From positions 19,141 through 83,140 of the forward strand of contig JAKSYS010000226.1 in assembly GCA_022925895.1 (NCBI GenBank): 64,000 nt of DNA, read 5' to 3'. The translations under genes were made by a program, and so were the position numbers. Positions 10,701 to 20,929 of the stretch are shown here, one piece after another. Source of the DNA: Fragilaria crotonensis (taxonomy: Eukaryota; Bacillariophyta; Fragilariophyceae; Fragilariales; Fragilariaceae). The notes under the pieces are model-generated. The model was given only the letters and a program-made list of their open reading frames with translations, searched no databases and was not told the DNA's origin. The first letter of the stretch is position 1, and each line of letters begins with the position of its first letter.

Positions 10701-12328
10701 TGTCGACCGATGGCTTGCTCTCACGACGTGACATGTGAAGTGCCATGAGTTGGGCATGCATTGCCTGGATACAGATGAAGGTCATAGCAGACTAACAGGG
10801 AAGATGAATTTGATACTGTCACCGATGAAGCCTCTGTTGTTGGTGTGCTCCTTGATGGTGCTAGCAAGCAGCTCCAAACGTTTTGGCTACTAGAGCCCAA
10901 TCCTGGTTCCATCGCTGGATCAATGCATCACGGCATCTCGTGATCTGTTGTCACTGCTAAGAGATAAGGAATCACCCATCATCATCCTGCAGGACTCGAG
11001 TCATGGACACCGCACGTGTGAGGAACTTCTTGACGCTGGGAGCCCTTCACTTGCATTTGTCACCCGACACGGCGGTGGTGCGCAAGTTTCGAGATTTTGC
11101 TGTAAAACCTATCCAGAAGTTGCCAATTCTCTGCCCATTCAAGTTCATGAATCGGGAGAGACAGAATTGGCTGATATATGTCAATATCAATTTGAATAAC
11201 CGGACTTCTTGGCCAGTATTCGATTTGTCAGGATATGTCAATGACCAGCCAAGATATCTCATACAAGATTGGCATGAACTACACAATCCTGCTGCCCAAT
11301 ACAAACCTAATTGTCAACAACTTCAAATTGATTGGTGTTGATTGAAAGATCAAATGCTACTTTCTGAGTGGCTGCCTCACCCTGCCAAGAAATTTGAATG
11401 AATATGCTACTATGGCACATCTCGGATGTATTTTGTTGGGTGCGGTCGCCTGCAATCATGTTGCGTACAATCATAATGCTGCTTTCTTTAAAGCAGACCT
11501 CACTATATTTATCCAACAAGCCGGGCAATCAAGAGCATGGCGGATGAGATGGAATCACTTTGATTTCAGCATACCCTTTCTTGGTGTTCGACTGTGGGCT
11601 CATTCCTCCTGGTCATGACTCATGACTGCTCACCATCTTGTTGCCATTACCTTGCTTTGTTGGTGCAGATCTCGTCACGCTGGCGCTCACGTCGCGGGTT
11701 CTGAAACTCTCGAACATTATATTGTACATCGACTAGACTAGCTACTTCTTCATTGCCACAGTTGGGGTCTATTTCGGCTAGATGAACAAAAGCTGCACTG
11801 ACAACCCGATTAGAATCACCAATTCAGTAGCTGTACCGTAACCTTGGTATACTTTTGACGTCGGAAATAAAAAAATTAATACTAGGCCTACGTAGAGCTA
11901 CCTCGTGTACCCAAAATATGCATCCAGCCATATAGTGATCTCATTGCGTTTTCACCTATGACGTCGTGATTTCCCAGTTGATGTAGGTCTCACTCTAGCG
12001 AAGTGAATGTCCTGGTCACCGATATCAAGAAACCTGTTGAACGTGGCGCAAGCCGCGAGCTACGTTACGTGCAAGATTGACAGAATGCGCTCACTTGGTC
12101 TACTTGCTTAACTACCAGAGTATCGAAGCTCTTGAAGCATAATGTAATTGTAGAAATTCACGAAACGAAAGGCAATAGTACCCATTTCGCGGTCACTAGG
12201 CTCTTCCAGTTTATCAACAAAGAATCCGCGCAACTATTTGCTTCTGAATTCAGGATGATTTCCGAGTGGGGATGGCTTGGCCATCCGCGAAAATTTTAGA
12301 GCGAGCGTAGCAACGCTGAGTTATAAGG
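7741..12328. other. Long gene-poor stretch
   Basis: About 4.6 kb without a gene I can support. ORFs are all under 126 codons, overlap on both strands, and show no motif I recognise. Several frames at 8850-9910 and 10440-11640 look like broken coding fragments, so decayed transposons are likely but unproven. At 7841-7870 there is a segment whose reverse complement begins GTACCAGTTAAAAATGGCTT. It resembles the terminal repeats of the paired elements at 46.6-48.0 kb. At 10011-10032 the words ATTAGAATGCA and AAATGACGTTAAG resemble one arm of the inverted-repeat element at 16701. Confidence 0.45.
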
Positions 12329-13141
12329 CTATTGCACCAAGATTTCTCCTCCGCAAGGATTGTGGCAAACCGTCAACCCTCTCTTAATGCCATTCCAGGC
12401 ACTCACATACCACGGCTCATCTGTTTTGTCTTGTTCTGTGTTACGTACGGATCGCACGTCATCGTCTGGTGACATTTGCTTTTTAGGAGGGGTCGTCCAT
12501 CGTCTCTTCACATAATCATTTCCTTCTATCACAATTTCCTTGCGCCCGTCGGGGTATACAGTCGTAGTTTCCACGCGTGAGTACTTCTTCCCATGCACAA
12601 ACTGAGTTGTTGTGGCCACAAACTTCCTTGATCCAGATTTGGTTGTTGTGAATTCACCGGAAGAAAAGGCAAAGCGAAGTCCTCCTCCTTGCGGGTGATT
12701 CAACAAGTGGACGCGAGAGGGTATTTGAATGCCAGCCACAGCTTGTTTCCCGCTCTGGCAAGCCTTTGGAAACAAGTATGTCAAAGGGTCTGTCACAGAG
12801 TATCCAATTCCGACGTTTCGTTGTCGTGGCGATCCAGACGCCTCGAAGTCAGCAGGCTGCGGATTCTTTTCGGTGGCCGCTACGGGAGTGGGTTCATCGT
12901 AACCACCGTACTTGTATACGTGGTCATATTGACTTTTCCTTACAGGATCGCTTAACAGCTGATACGCTGCTGAAATGGCTGAGAACCTGCCGTCCGCAAA
13001 AGCCTTCTCACTTTCCGACGCACCCCGCGCAACCAGTCTGTCCGGGTGATACCGGAGTGCTAGTTTTCGATACGAATCCTTGATTTCCTTTGCGGAGGCA
13101 TCGTGCAATAATTCGAGTGCTTTGTAAGGATCAGGCACCAT
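12329..13141 (-). CDS. J-domain (DnaJ/HSP40) co-chaperone
   Basis: An intronless 270-residue ORF starting at an ATG. A J-domain occupies about residues 4-75. It has the invariant HPD at 32-34 (ALRYHPDRLV), helix III ending AYQLLSDPVRKSQYD, and the basic helix II KDSYRKLALR, so it should stimulate Hsp70 ATPase. There is no zinc-finger region. The middle (about 165-215) carries SRKFVATTTQFVHGKKYSR and ETTTVYPDGRKEIVIEG, which resembles the Thr/Ser-rich beta region and 'NG(R)K' turns of DNAJB6/B8-type proteins. A small type B/C J-protein is therefore the best label. The client is unknown. No signal peptide or membrane segment is seen, so it is likely cytosolic or nuclear. Confidence 0.85.
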   Translation of the reverse strand: MVPDPYKALELLHDASAKEIKDSYRKLALRYHPDRLVARGASESEKAFADGRFSAISAAYQLLSDPVRKSQYDHVYKYGGYDEPTPVAATEKNPQPADFEASGSPRQRNVGIGYSVTDPLTYLFPKACQSGKQAVAGIQIPSRVHLLNHPQGGGLRFAFSSGEFTTTKSGSRKFVATTTQFVHGKKYSRVETTTVYPDGRKEIVIEGNDYVKRRWTTPPKKQMSPDDDVRSVRNTEQDKTDEPWYVSAWNGIKRGLTVCHNPCGGEILVQ

Positions 13142-14483
13142 TGTCAGTCTATTCTTTTATTGCCAATAACAATCAGGTACGATGTGACAATGGATCCCGT
13201 CGTGTTTGGCACAAGTCTGGCCGATACAAAGAGAGGCGCAACAGATAGAAAGATGTTCTCAGCAGTGAACCAAAGTTGTACTTGGTCCTCCGTCCTAAAA
13301 AAGACTCAATTCATGGCAAAGGAAAAATTAATATCGAAGTGGTCGCCAATTTTTGCGGAGTTGCTTCCATAGACCCTATATACGCGTATAAATATATATG
13401 GTTTGCAATTCATATATATGGCGCTGCCTACTCGGCCAATAGTTGTATCCTAAAAACACAACTGAAGATAACGCCTGCAACGCCTTTGGCGCGGAAAATT
13501 GTGACGCTGCTACGAAACACATCTGTGCTGTGTATTCTTTGAGAATGAGACCTCGACGCGATCGTACATGTATGTATGCATTATACATCGGGAATGCTGG
13601 CGTTTCCCGGGATTTCCTCTGGTCCTGTACTATGGAATTTTTACTTTGTATTTAGACAGAGGAGTGGAGCTGATAAATAAAATAATTAGAAATTTAGCTA
13701 ACTTCAATCCAGAGAAAAGCAGTTTCATATATGGCCATGTATATGATCGATAATTATCCGCATTGTTGAAACGTAAGGCCATATAGCGAAATGCTTTAGG
13801 TATCTTAAACACATTTTTCAAAAACCATCATATACCGGTATCGAGCCGTCCATGCTCCGATTAGGAGAACCTGTAACCTGTAGCATGCGCACCGGTAGCG
13901 CTATTTTGTAGCGTCTTTAGAAACTTAAGGTGTCTTTAGAAACCTATTTTGGATATTTCGGAAATGTCCTGTGTGGGTCCTATCCCACACCCGTAACGAT
14001 ATTTTTTCGTCAGATTCAAAAACTGGCGAGGACCCGTGCCCAAAATTACGAAGGTCGGACCCGCGCCCCGCGCCTAATTACGAAGTATGATCCATACTTC
14101 ACTCCGTTCTTATAGTGGGCACTGTCGTCTCTCGACGCATCTTGTCTCGAACTTTTATCATGAGTCGTACAACCAGGTACATGTACCACTACAGGAGCAG
14201 AAGACAATGGGGTACAAGTACTAGTAGTACCTGGTCTGGGTGTAAAATGTATGCCAAACTTCATGGCTGAAGACATTGTCGTCGAATAGATCCAGGAGGA
14301 AAAGAAACATCCATGTTGATTGGTGTCGGTTTTCGTTTTTTGCATCCTTCCCAAGACATGACATACGGCGCACGATCGCACGATCTATGGAAGCAAGTCA
14401 ATCGAAGTGATCAAATAGAGGAAATGCTGCAATCGAGCTAATCGAATAGGACATATTTCGACACGCTACAATCTGACATTTGG

Positions 14484-14537
14484 TGACCAAACGCTATTCC
14501 AACGTCTACATGTAGACGTTGGAATAGCGTCTGGTCA
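14484..14537. repeat. 54-bp near-perfect palindrome
   Basis: The sequence is symmetric about 14510/14511 (CTACA|TGTAG). The inner 38 bp (14492-14529, starting CGCTATTCCAACG) is a perfect palindrome. The outer arms TGACCA and TGGTCA (14484-14489 and 14532-14537) extend it with a single mismatched pair. Weaker symmetry continues outward (CGACACGCTACA near 14459 versus TGTAGCGTATCG near 14564), so the palindrome may be the core of a larger foldback element of about 115 bp. Confidence 0.85.
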
Positions 14538-14604
14538 GAAAATTGCGTCGCAAAAGTTACAATGTAGCGTATCGGGCCCAACCGGTGGTTATAATTTTAC
14601 ATTT

Positions 14605-14626
14605 TTTCGGTCAGATCTGACCGAAA
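14605..14626. repeat. 22-bp perfect palindrome
   Basis: TTTCGGTCAGA|TCTGACCGAAA is a perfect inverted repeat without a spacer. It is bracketed by ACCGGTGG words at about 14581 and 14641. It lies about 70 bp from the larger palindrome and shares the GGTCAGA word with it, so the two may derive from one foldback family. Confidence 0.75.
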
Positions 14627-14972
14627 TCAGAAAATAGCGTTACCGGTGGGCATGCTCTAACATGCCTTTGCTGGTACTGTACCAGCACAGACTACCGGTA
14701 GCATGCATTTGTACTGTATGCGCACTCCAGACTCCAGCACCCCGAACTCTCGTCCTCTCCGAGCCCTGAGCCCATCTTGGTACTGTAGTACGGAGAACCT
14801 GGGTACAAGTACATGTACCGTGCCATGTCTTCGAGGTCAGAAAAACAACATTTGTATGGAGAAAGGAAAGATTTCCATAGGTTTCCAAAACCCGTGACCC
14901 GTGAGACATTTTACCTTCAGTTATATCGTACGATCCACTCACAAATTCTCTATCTAACAAGCAAAACGCACA

Positions 14973-15329
14973 ATGACGTTCAAGCCGCTGATGCAGCACC
15001 CAAAGAATGACACCCGGGCAATCAGGCCGACGATCGTTCAATCAAAACATGACATTGAAGCTCTCCTTCAAATAAAGAAGCAACTTCGTCGCCTTAAACG
15101 GAGACTCTTCCTTGAAGCGTCGAAGAAGCCAGAAACGAGTGTAGACAAGTTTCGGCAACTCGTAATGCATCTTACTTTCGATGAGTCATCGACAGCAGGA
15201 ATGAGCACCTTCAACGAATCCTTCGAATCCTTTCCATCCATGCAAAGTACTCACGAAGGTACGGTATCCATCAGCCCCGATGGTCTTCGAAGGTTCGATT
15301 GTCTCGCCCAATCTACTGGTGGTGAATGA
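14973..15329 (+). CDS. Hypothetical protein, 118 residues
   Basis: An ATG-started ORF (context CACAATGAC) of 118 codons. It has a Lys/Arg/Leu-rich helical middle (ALLQIKKQLRRLKRRLFLEA, about residues 30-49) and a Ser/Thr-rich tail. No signal peptide, membrane segment or known domain is seen. Base and residue use looks coding, and nothing longer competes on the other strand, but there is no homology argument. It could be a real small basic protein or a chance ORF. Confidence 0.42.
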   Translation: MTFKPLMQHPKNDTRAIRPTIVQSKHDIEALLQIKKQLRRLKRRLFLEASKKPETSVDKFRQLVMHLTFDESSTAGMSTFNESFESFPSMQSTHEGTVSISPDGLRRFDCLAQSTGGE

Positions 15330-15587
15330 TGTTTGTTTCCGACTCTGTACACACGCACACACTTTTTACGAAAGTCCGTAGGTGGGACAATCTGTCTCGA
15401 GACTTTTGCTGTCAGTAGCCACTATAGAGCACTCAAATGCAATTTTGCCATGGCTATCGTTGTGCTGGTTAGAGCACTTGCATAAACGACGAGGCGTCGC
15501 TCAACGAGGGCGTTAAAGTTATTTAAACTAATTTTTCCCACATAGCGAGTGCATTGTTCATTATATCAACATAGTAGCCGTTTCACG

Positions 15588-16427
15588 CTAGTCGTCTGCG
15601 TCATTGTTTTGCTCATCAGGGCCATCCCCTGTATAGACTTCTTGATTCTCGCCGAACTGAATGGTATGGTCCAGGGTGGCCAGAACATGGTTCATACTGT
15701 CCTCTTCCGAGATGTTGAGGGGAAGAAAGCTCACCATAGTGTAGTCATCGAGTAGCGATGAGATGGCCTCAGTCAGTTTGTACCTTTTATTATTTCTGTC
15801 CACCTTGTCATGTTGCTCGAGGTCCCACATATGTGATGCCGATTCAATTGAAAGCATCTTCTCAATCTCTTCCTCTGCCATCAGATCACATTTTGTCAAT
15901 ACATTAACATGAGGGAGCTCAAGAGCAATCATGGCGCTTAGCGACAGTAGCGAACCAGAAATGAACTTCGACGTGTCAGTCAAGAAAGTTGCATCCACAC
16001 AAAAAACTCCCACCATACTTGATTCAAACCCCCACAGCCTCATTTGATCCACAATGCGGCGCATAACCGGAATATGAGTATACAACTCAAGTTGACCAGG
16101 ACAGTCAAGAATGAGGTACTCATCGTCGTCATAGGAATCCAAATGTTCTTGCAACCACTCCATATTCTGCATCAGATACTCCATACAGTACACCAAAGCA
16201 CCATTCGGACCTAACCCAAGCTCTTCCATCACGTCTTGCACAGAAATCAAATCGCGGACGTCAAAGTCCAAATCGTAGCTAAAGTATTCAGCAGCGGGGT
16301 CGAGATTGGCCACGTGAATGGTGCGTTTTCGAGCCATGTTTGCCGCGTGGGATTGCATAGCATGACAGTACGTTGATTTGCCTGACCCAGCCGGTCCCAT
16401 GACGATTTGAATACAACAGCGGCCCAT
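15588..16427 (-). CDS. GPN3: GPN-loop GTPase 3
   Basis: A 279-residue GTPase of the GPN family. I place the start at the ATG at 16427 (MGRCCIQIVMGPAGSGKST), because known GPN3 proteins begin there; the ORF stays open 24 codons upstream. Motifs in order: G1 GPAGSGKST (11-19), NLDPAAE, the family-defining GPN loop in LGLGPNGALVYCMEY, G3 LDCPGQLELYTH and G4 LTKCDLM. The Met-Gly start and VMGPAGSGKSTYC fit GPN3 rather than GPN1 or GPN2. In yeast and animals GPN1-GPN3 assemble RNA polymerase II and carry it into the nucleus. The C-terminus is acidic. The gene is transcribed away from the GT8-like gene at 17.2 kb, with an inverted-repeat element between them. Confidence 0.93.
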   Translation of the reverse strand: MGRCCIQIVMGPAGSGKSTYCHAMQSHAANMARKRTIHVANLDPAAEYFSYDLDFDVRDLISVQDVMEELGLGPNGALVYCMEYLMQNMEWLQEHLDSYDDDEYLILDCPGQLELYTHIPVMRRIVDQMRLWGFESSMVGVFCVDATFLTDTSKFISGSLLSLSAMIALELPHVNVLTKCDLMAEEEIEKMLSIESASHMWDLEQHDKVDRNNKRYKLTEAISSLLDDYTMVSFLPLNISEEDSMNHVLATLDHTIQFGENQEVYTGDGPDEQNNDADD

Positions 16428-16700
16428 AGTGCAAGAGACAGACAAAAGGGAGAATGGCAGCTTTGCGCAACCGTTCTCAACGGGGGTGCGGGGGAGCAAA
16501 TGTGTTCGTTTTCGATTCTCACCCCATGGATGTGTGTGGTGTGTCCTGAAAGTGAAATTCGCTCAAGTCCTCGAGTACAGGTACCGGTATCGATCTCCAG
16601 TGTCCATTCTTGACTCTCCTACAGTATCCTCAAATCAGAAGACCAGTACATCTGCCGACACTATTGTAGATAGACAGTGCCAAAGTGCAGTGAACGGTTT

Positions 16701-16860
16701 CGATTAGAATGCAAGGAAATGACGTCAAGCATGACGTCGTAGTACAAGTACCAACCCTTTCACCTGCTATCTACGGTGATACAGTACTCCAGTAAGACAG
16801 TAACATATGGAGAGCACGCTGATTGGTACGGCTTGACGTCATTTCCTTGCATTCTAATCG
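16701..16860. repeat. 160-bp inverted-repeat element (MITE-like) with CRE sites
   Basis: Two perfect 30-bp arms, 16701-16730 (begins CGATTAGAATGCAAGG) and 16831-16860 (its reverse complement), enclose 100 bp. No clear target-site duplication flanks them. Each arm contains the full palindrome TGACGTCA, at 16720-16727 and 16834-16841. A third half-site TGACGTC lies just inside the left arm. The element sits between two divergent genes. A diverged single arm is seen near 10011-10032, so this is a repeat family. Confidence 0.85.
16720..16841. promoter_or_regulatory. Paired TGACGTCA (CRE/bZIP-type) sites in a divergent promoter
   Basis: Two perfect TGACGTCA octamers (16720-16727 and 16834-16841) lie between the GPN3 start (16427) and the start of the GT8-like gene (17187). 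This is the classic binding site of CREB/ATF-type bZIP factors. In diatoms TGACGT-type elements have been linked to CO2/cAMP-responsive genes. Regulation of either neighbour through them is inferred from position only. Confidence 0.4.
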
Positions 16861-17186
16861 CCGGATCCGGTCATCGCGTGACATACTCGTATTCATACAG
16901 TAACTTCGATATATAGGTCTGCAAAAAGCAAAAAGTCATTTGCCTATCGTAAGTGCCATTGTGCGATATGACATACAAGACATAGACATCGACCTTCATC
17001 CGGTCATCCCTCTGCGGCTGTATCTTTACGCATCAAGCCTTTCGTCTTGCCAACAAAACGAAGTTTACGTTCATCCAGCACGCTTGGCATCCGGCTCTCT
17101 CGCATACCTGACCCTCTTGGCCGAGCTAGAACATTTTCTATCGCTACAGTTGTAGCGGTGTATCTTCATTGATTTACGCTGACAAA

Positions 17187-19241
17187 ATGGTGCGCCAATC
17201 CAAACGATACCAACACGACGAGGGTTCCAGCTGCTTTTCAGAAGAGTCTACACTTTCGTCTGGCTCGGCTGGAGTGGAATCTGCATTTTCAGGAGCGACT
17301 TGGTCGCTCCCTAGAAGTCGTTCGGCAAATATTCGTCAGACCGCCGACGGTCCCCGTCGATCGGGAAGTAGTTTCAGGGTGTCCATGCGACCGAAAGGAC
17401 ATCGTCAGCATTCAAGTTCCAACCACAGAGGAGACGGTTTCGAAGGCGATCGTGCGGGGAAAGGCATGCGACGCTTTGTGTGCTTGTTGGCGGGCCTCTC
17501 CTTGATTGGAGTGGCATATCGCGTGATGGAGGCGTCATCTGCAGGTCCAAATTATTGGTTCGAGATTTACGAAAAGCTGAGCACTGAAGACCTTGTGGCC
17601 CAAGGGGAAATGTCGGCTACATCCAATGAAGAGTCCATTTTTATGTCACTTCCCACTGCTCTGCCTGGTGGCAAGGAAAATGTTAAAACCGACTTTCACG
17701 CGTCACTCAACAATGACCAACAAGCGCTGGTCGAGGAACTCAGTCGTGAGGCTGCCATTTCTTTAAGAGGAAATTCACTAACAATCGTAGATGACGAAGA
17801 TAAGTTGCCACCCAAGAACGATTTGAACATGCATTTGGAAGCCTATAATGTCACAGAACCAACGCGTGCTGACTGGGGTCCTGCTCTCAAGCAAAGATTG
17901 GATGGAGAGAACCAAACTACCGTGGCTTACATCCTACCAGTATTCACTTGTTATCCTTTGCCCGGGCAGGACTCGAATCAACACGAAATAAACGATCCTA
18001 GCAATGATCAAGAATTTCAGGATGCTGCACTCATGCTCCAAGCCTCAATCCACAAAAATTCAGTGCGGAATCCAAGCAGTCAGTCTAGCTACGACTATGA
18101 AATGGTTGCGTTAGTCCATCGAGGTGTTGAAAGCTGCGCTGGAGGCGCAAACCGTACGGCAATGCTGGAGCGTATAGGATTTCGCGCGGAAGTTGTTAGG
18201 GAGCCCATTCATGAAGTGAACATCATGAATGACTACCTTCAGAAGCATGCACCGAGCAGCAATGGAGACCAATCTGGAATGCGAGAAATGATTCGACTCT
18301 ACGCGTTCAAAATGGTGGAATATCGAATCACCGTGCTGGTGGATTTTACAACATTTATTCTTCATCCGCCGGATGCAATTTATGATACACTATTGAACGG
18401 GCCTCGTGGACATCAGTGGGCCGAGTCGCATCCGACTCACGTTGTTCGTGACACGTTTTATCCGAACGGAACAATCTCCACTGCGCAGTCATTGCCGACC
18501 GAACTAGATATCATGTTCACACGAGATTACTCGTCGATGTCGCATAACGGTTGGACTACTGGGATTAGCCTCGCGTTTGTTCCAATTCGCCCTTCAGCTA
18601 CGATCTTCAAAAAGTTGGTAAATAAATACCAAAGCACAGATTATGACGCAAAACATGGATGGGATAGCAAAGGCTATGCACACTATGCAGGTTCCATGCT
18701 GACCAAGGGACTGTTGACTTATTTCTTTTCAGAAATCGAACCTCACAGGAAGCTGGAACTTCATCGCTGTATATATAACAATCTCGCTGATGTTCCATTC
18801 ATCGCCGGAAACGATGGAGGTAACGACAATTGTCGTGACGTGAAGGAGCACAAGATGCAACCGGATGGCACTGCCATGCCATGTACTGACTGTCGAATTC
18901 AACTTGTGGACGAAATTGTGGTGATCAACTATGCCATATGTCGCCCTCCTTGGGTGTGCCCCTACATCCCAGATACTGGCCGCGAGCCGTTCCTGTTGCC
19001 GACGCTCAAAATGTGCCGTACGTTCCACGAGGCGTGGTTCGACTTGCGAGGAGTGGTGGAGAAGCTCCTGTTCGACGAATCAAAACCGACACAGGCAGCA
19101 GGAACCTTTCACCAAGAAATTTTTCGTGGATATTGCCAACCAGGTGGGTCAAGTGGTGGTTCCTACGTGCCTATGGATTCCACGTTGCAGCTAGGAAATG
19201 GGTTCGGCGAGAGGGCTTTTCCTGCTCAAGTAACCTCTTAA
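17187..19241 (+). CDS. Type II membrane protein with GT8/glycogenin-like domain
   Basis: A 684-residue ORF. The first ATG is at 17187; the in-frame TTG upstream is not a likely start. A basic Ser-rich cytosolic tail of about 90 residues precedes one hydrophobic segment (about 97-112, CLLAGLSLIGVAYRV), which fits a Golgi signal anchor. The lumenal part contains MREMIRLYAFKMVEYRITVL followed by VDFTTFILHPPDAIYD (about 370-400). The pattern matches the 'kLrawqLteYdrVvfLDaDtlvl..iDelFd' block of GT8/glycogenin-like transferases, but the metal-binding DxD has become DFT. Paired Cys residues and several N-glycosylation sites (NQT, NRT, NGT) support a lumenal location. The substrate is unknown. It may be an inactive or diverged family member. 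Confidence 0.68.
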   Translation: MVRQSKRYQHDEGSSCFSEESTLSSGSAGVESAFSGATWSLPRSRSANIRQTADGPRRSGSSFRVSMRPKGHRQHSSSNHRGDGFEGDRAGKGMRRFVCLLAGLSLIGVAYRVMEASSAGPNYWFEIYEKLSTEDLVAQGEMSATSNEESIFMSLPTALPGGKENVKTDFHASLNNDQQALVEELSREAAISLRGNSLTIVDDEDKLPPKNDLNMHLEAYNVTEPTRADWGPALKQRLDGENQTTVAYILPVFTCYPLPGQDSNQHEINDPSNDQEFQDAALMLQASIHKNSVRNPSSQSSYDYEMVALVHRGVESCAGGANRTAMLERIGFRAEVVREPIHEVNIMNDYLQKHAPSSNGDQSGMREMIRLYAFKMVEYRITVLVDFTTFILHPPDAIYDTLLNGPRGHQWAESHPTHVVRDTFYPNGTISTAQSLPTELDIMFTRDYSSMSHNGWTTGISLAFVPIRPSATIFKKLVNKYQSTDYDAKHGWDSKGYAHYAGSMLTKGLLTYFFSEIEPHRKLELHRCIYNNLADVPFIAGNDGGNDNCRDVKEHKMQPDGTAMPCTDCRIQLVDEIVVINYAICRPPWVCPYIPDTGREPFLLPTLKMCRTFHEAWFDLRGVVEKLLFDESKPTQAAGTFHQEIFRGYCQPGGSSGGSYVPMDSTLQLGNGFGERAFPAQVTS

Positions 19242-19654
19242 TCAAACTATTGGGCGATGTGACACGCACGTACAAAAGTGATCGACGCAACGCGAGTAGT
19301 CATTCCTTCCTTGCAAGGCAGTTCATCTCTGCAAATCATCGTTCATATTGTATCAGTTTGATACACTTAGTGGAATCGGTGGGCGTCTTTACCTGTGCCG
19401 ATCGAAAAAATACCTGTGGACACCCACGCAACCCCCAGATATATTCCAGAACGACGGTAGCCATGCTCGGCAATGGTCAACCGCAACTCCACACGGCGTG
19501 AACCAGAATCACGGCATGGCTCGAGCCTCGACGAAAGAAGGAGGCGTCTGACCTTCAGGACAACGCCGAATCAACGAACTTGAGCTTGTTCACGTCAAAT
19601 GTATCATCACGACTTACGCCTCCTGATGTCGCCGAGTCAATATGTAGAAATTCC
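19242..19654. other. Convergent 3' intergenic
   Basis: Roughly 410 bp between two convergent stop codons (GT8-like gene and aspartic protease). I see no gene; it should hold both 3' UTRs and polyadenylation signals. Confidence 0.5.
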
Positions 19655-20929
19655 TCATTGCAAAAGAGCCACACCATTGGTCTCAAGGTCACAGTCGGCC
19701 TTGGCAAGCCCAACACGCTGCCCTTGAGTATCAAAGAGAATGTCATGTCCGGTCATAGCGTTTGCACCTAAAACGGCTCCTTCAGGTTCATCCAAATACA
19801 CTCGATTTACTAATTCTCGCGTTCCCGACCAATCTGGCGTGGACGGTACGCCTTCCATGTAAGAAGATGGTTCAACAGTAAGAGTAACATTCCCTTCAAA
19901 AACGAAGGTAATCGACGGCAACGACAAAAAATCACGCCAAGAGTACCGGTTCTTTCGTTTCTGAAATGACGACCCCGTGAATGCGAACCACACCTCATGA
20001 AAGCGTTCAGCCACGGCTTGCGGCAAGTACGTATCGGTTGTCCCCGAATCCAAGATGGTACCCTTACCGCCATGAAAGGCTTGCAAGGCAGGGGAGTCGA
20101 CCCCACATGCTACACAAATGCCACCGACGCGCACCTCCCAAACTTGCAAGGCGAACCATCCATGGTCCCGGGCAATGGGGGTGAATTTCATTTCTTCCAA
20201 AAGTCGATCGGGGGTGGATATCCCACCAACACTGAATGACCCACCAGTACGAGTCAAACACAGAGAAAATGCTTCTCGTGCAATTGATTTGCTGTCAAAG
20301 AGCGATCGAACAATAGACGTTTCATGAATCGCCAAACCTAAAATTCCATCCGCATATTGCTTCTTGAACAAGCCTCGTTCTGCCGTTTGACACCCAAATG
20401 CATAGGGCACTGCCAACTGCATGTATGCTTCTAAGCTCTCCTCTAAATCTGGCGATCCCAACCATACCAAGTCTTCCGTTTCATACGCCGTCCAAGAACT
20501 CCCTTCAGTATACTTCTGCGATATAATGCACCTATCTAGAAAATCTGAACATTTGGAAACTCCTTTCAACAGACAAGATCCACAACTGGGACTTCTGTCT
20601 GTCGTCGACAATCCAGGATGAAAGTATTTGGACACGTGCCGGCCGCAATTGGTGCACGGCTCGCAGGGGAAGGCCATGAGACGCGAACCCGTGTCAAGAA
20701 TCAGAGTTTGCCGTTGCGGTGGCGACCCAATGTACACATGGACGTGATGAGTACCCGTAATGGCATGGAGGGGTACTGTGACGGACGCTCGAGGCAATCC
20801 CGAGTCGTCTGCAGATAAGCGACGTCCTCGGACTGTCGACGTGGTGTTCCACGACAGCGCCGAGGAGAAGTTGACGAGTAGATATAAGAGCAATAATAGC
20901 CACGGCTGTCTTACATTGAGGGCGTTCAT
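19655..20929 (-). CDS. Secreted pepsin-like aspartic protease (A1)
   Basis: A 424-residue ORF. I use the ATG at 20929 because the in-frame codon further upstream is TTG. The signal peptide is very hydrophobic (PWLLLLLYLLVNFSSALS, about residues 9-26). The two catalytic motifs of family A1 are present: LILDTGSRLMAFPC near residue 80 and GTILDSGTTDTYLP near residue 293. The mature enzyme is Cys-rich just after the first motif (CEPCTNCGRH, CGSCLL). The C-terminal lobe ends with AVLGANAMTGHDILFDTQGQ RVGLAKADCD, as in pepsin-like proteins with a hydrophobic-hydrophobic-Gly block. No transmembrane tail or GPI signal is clear, so it is likely secreted or endolysosomal. Substrate specificity is not predictable. 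Confidence 0.9.
   Translation of the reverse strand: MNALNVRQPWLLLLLYLLVNFSSALSWNTTSTVRGRRLSADDSGLPRASVTVPLHAITGTHHVHVYIGSPPQRQTLILDTGSRLMAFPCEPCTNCGRHVSKYFHPGLSTTDRSPSCGSCLLKGVSKCSDFLDRCIISQKYTEGSSWTAYETEDLVWLGSPDLEESLEAYMQLAVPYAFGCQTAERGLFKKQYADGILGLAIHETSIVRSLFDSKSIAREAFSLCLTRTGGSFSVGGISTPDRLLEEMKFTPIARDHGWFALQVWEVRVGGICVACGVDSPALQAFHGGKGTILDSGTTDTYLPQAVAERFHEVWFAFTGSSFQKRKNRYSWRDFLSLPSITFVFEGNVTLTVEPSSYMEGVPSTPDWSGTRELVNRVYLDEPEGAVLGANAMTGHDILFDTQGQRVGLAKADCDLETNGVALLQ

Larger units (their letters stand above)
13142..14972. other. Intergenic with several short palindromes
   Basis: No supportable gene. The stretch is AT-rich at 13.4-13.8 kb. From 13.85 kb on it holds many small inverted repeats: GTGTGGG/TCCCACAC near 13970-13990, GAAGTATG/CATACTTC near 14080-14099, the long palindrome at 14484-14537, a 22-bp palindrome at 14605-14626, and TGCTGGTAC-T-GTACCAGCA near 14667-14685. 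These look like decayed foldback or MITE insertions. Confidence 0.5.
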
